Below are positions 62,946 to 64,000 of a stretch of 64,000 nucleotides of DNA, in pieces. The notes under the pieces were generated by a model that did not search any database, was not told the origin of the DNA, and saw nothing but the letters and a program-made list of their open reading frames with translations. Position 1 is the first letter of the stretch, and each line of letters starts with the position of its first letter. The position numbers were made by a program, and so were the translations under genes. Source of the DNA: Massilia forsythiae (lineage in GTDB: Bacteria > Pseudomonadota > Gammaproteobacteria > Burkholderiales > Burkholderiaceae_D); contig NZ_CP051685.1 of NCBI RefSeq assembly GCF_012849555.1, forward strand, positions 5,952,001-6,016,000. Direction: 5' to 3'.

Positions 62946-63989
62946 TTACCAGACGGCCTTGCCCGACGCATCCTTCATGTTGGCCTTCCAGGCATCCTGC
63001 ACCAGCTTGGTGACGCTGGCGGGCAGCGGCACGTAGTCGAGGTCGGTGGCCGCGGCGGCGCCGTTCTTGAACGACCAGTCGAAGAAGCTCAGCACTTCCT
63101 TGCCCTTGGCCGCATCCGCCTGCTGCTTGTGCACCAGGATGTAGGACACGCCGGTGATCGGCCAGGCGGCCTTGCCCGGCTGGTCGGTCAGGACCACCGC
63201 GAAGCCCGGGGTCTTGGCCCAGTCGGCGTTGGCGGCGGCGGCCTTGAAGGCGTCGTCGTCCGGCTGCAGGTAGGCGCCGTCGCGGTTCTTCAGCTGGGTG
63301 TGCGCCATCTTGTTCTTCTTGGCATAGGCCCACTCGACGTAGCCGATCGAACCCTTGATGCGCTGGACGTTGGCGGCGACGCCGTCGTTGCCCTTGCCGC
63401 CCACGCCGGTGGCCCACTTGACCGCGGTGCCGGCGCCGATCTTGGTCTTGAAGTCGGCGTTGGTCTTGGACAGGTAGTCGGTGAACAGGAACGAGGTGCC
63501 CGAGCTGTCGGCGCGGTGCACCACGGTGATGTCCTCGGCCGGCAGCTTGACGCCCGGGTTCAGGGCGGCGATCTGCTGGTCGTTCCACTTGGTGATCTTG
63601 CCGAGGTAGATGTCGGCGATGACCGGGCCGGTCAGCTTCATCTGGCCCGGAGCGATGCCGTCCAGGTTGACCACGGTGACCACGCCGCCCATGATGGCCG
63701 GGAACTGGAACAGGCCGGCCTGGTTCAGCTCGTCGGCTGCCAGCGGCATGTCCGAAGCGCCGAAGTCGACCGTCTTGGCCTTGATCTGCTTGATGCCCGC
63801 GCCCGAGCCGACCGACTGGTAGTTCAGGCCGTTGCCGCTGGCCTTCTTGTACATTTCGGCCCACTTGGCGTAGATCGGATACGGGAACGTGGCGCCCGCA
63901 CCGGTGATGTCGGCAGCCAGCGCGGCGTTGGCCGCAAAGGCGGCCGAGGTGCCGATGATGATGGTAGCCAGCAGTTGCTTCATGCGCAT
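62946..63989 (-). CDS. pstS: Phosphate-binding periplasmic protein PstS
   Basis: 347 aa. Signal peptide about residues 1-25 (ATIIIGTSAAFAANAALA), then the mature PstS domain: DITGAGATFPYPIYAKWAEMY, VGSGAGIKQI, VDFGASDMPL, VHRADSSGTSFLFTDYLS, all phosphate-contact segments of the family. ATG 63989 has AAGGA 6 bases upstream. First gene of pstSCAB-phoU-phoB-phoR; its promoter and Pho box are beyond the right edge. Confidence 0.97.
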   Translation of the reverse strand: MRMKQLLATIIIGTSAAFAANAALAADITGAGATFPYPIYAKWAEMYKKASGNGLNYQSVGSGAGIKQIKAKTVDFGASDMPLAADELNQAGLFQFPAIMGGVVTVVNLDGIAPGQMKLTGPVIADIYLGKITKWNDQQIAALNPGVKLPAEDITVVHRADSSGTSFLFTDYLSKTNADFKTKIGAGTAVKWATGVGGKGNDGVAANVQRIKGSIGYVEWAYAKKNKMAHTQLKNRDGAYLQPDDDAFKAAAANADWAKTPGFAVVLTDQPGKAAWPITGVSYILVHKQQADAAKGKEVLSFFDWSFKNGAAAATDLDYVPLPASVTKLVQDAWKANMKDASGKAVW

Positions 63990-64000
63990 ATCAAGTCCTT

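Overview
The window is high-GC, gene-dense DNA. Gene content and order fit a betaproteobacterium of the Oxalobacteraceae, most like Massilia/Telluria. The supports are the housekeeping blocks rlmE-ftsH-folP-glmM, carA-carB-greA and pstSCAB-phoU-phoB-phoR, a yhbY gene with the long basic tail usual in Burkholderiales, and the protein sequences themselves. The genus is inference; no 16S gene is present. No rRNA, CRISPR array, phage or intact insertion sequence was seen.

Bases 1-9440: part of a type VI secretion (T6SS) locus. tssJ (cut by the left edge), tssK and tssL run rightwards. tssM, tagF and an OmpA-like gene run leftwards to meet them. A 246-base island of GGGGTCAGAG repeats separates the two halves. 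A membrane-anchored M15 peptidase resembling TagX lies beyond tssM.

Bases 9496-18005: an unidentified membrane protein comes first. It is followed by a two-gene DNA-repair operon (FAN1-like VRR-NUC nuclease, then a PD-(D/E)XK nuclease fused to a DinG/XPD-type helicase) behind a near-consensus LexA box. Convergent to it is a four-gene operon: two LiaF/DUF5668-type membrane proteins, a LytS-type kinase and a LytTR regulator. Two very small genes close the region.

Bases 18280-22549: a TonB-dependent receptor and a divergent DUF1460 lipoprotein.

Bases 22550-42444: an exopolysaccharide locus. A 588-base AT-rich non-coding region leads into 13 rightward genes: a CapD/WbpM dehydratase, the WbpA/B/D/E set for a diacetamido uronic acid, two GT4 glycosyltransferases, a GNAT-like protein, a NodB-like deacetylase, a second DegT aminotransferase, a PglC-type initiating transferase, a degenerate PAP2 protein and an acyltransferase. 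wza and wzc face them, and a GH1-type glycosidase follows. No Wzx flippase or Wzy polymerase lies in the cluster.

Bases 42484-64000: core functions, almost all leftward. These are an MBL-fold hydrolase, tRNA-Arg(TCT) and tRNA-Pro(TGG), glmM, folP, ftsH, rlmE (yhbY divergent), a DUF4149 protein, greA, carB, carA, a DUF336 protein, a patatin lipoprotein, phoR, phoB, phoU, pstB, pstA, pstC and pstS. Several intergenic palindromes and short repeats lie between these genes.
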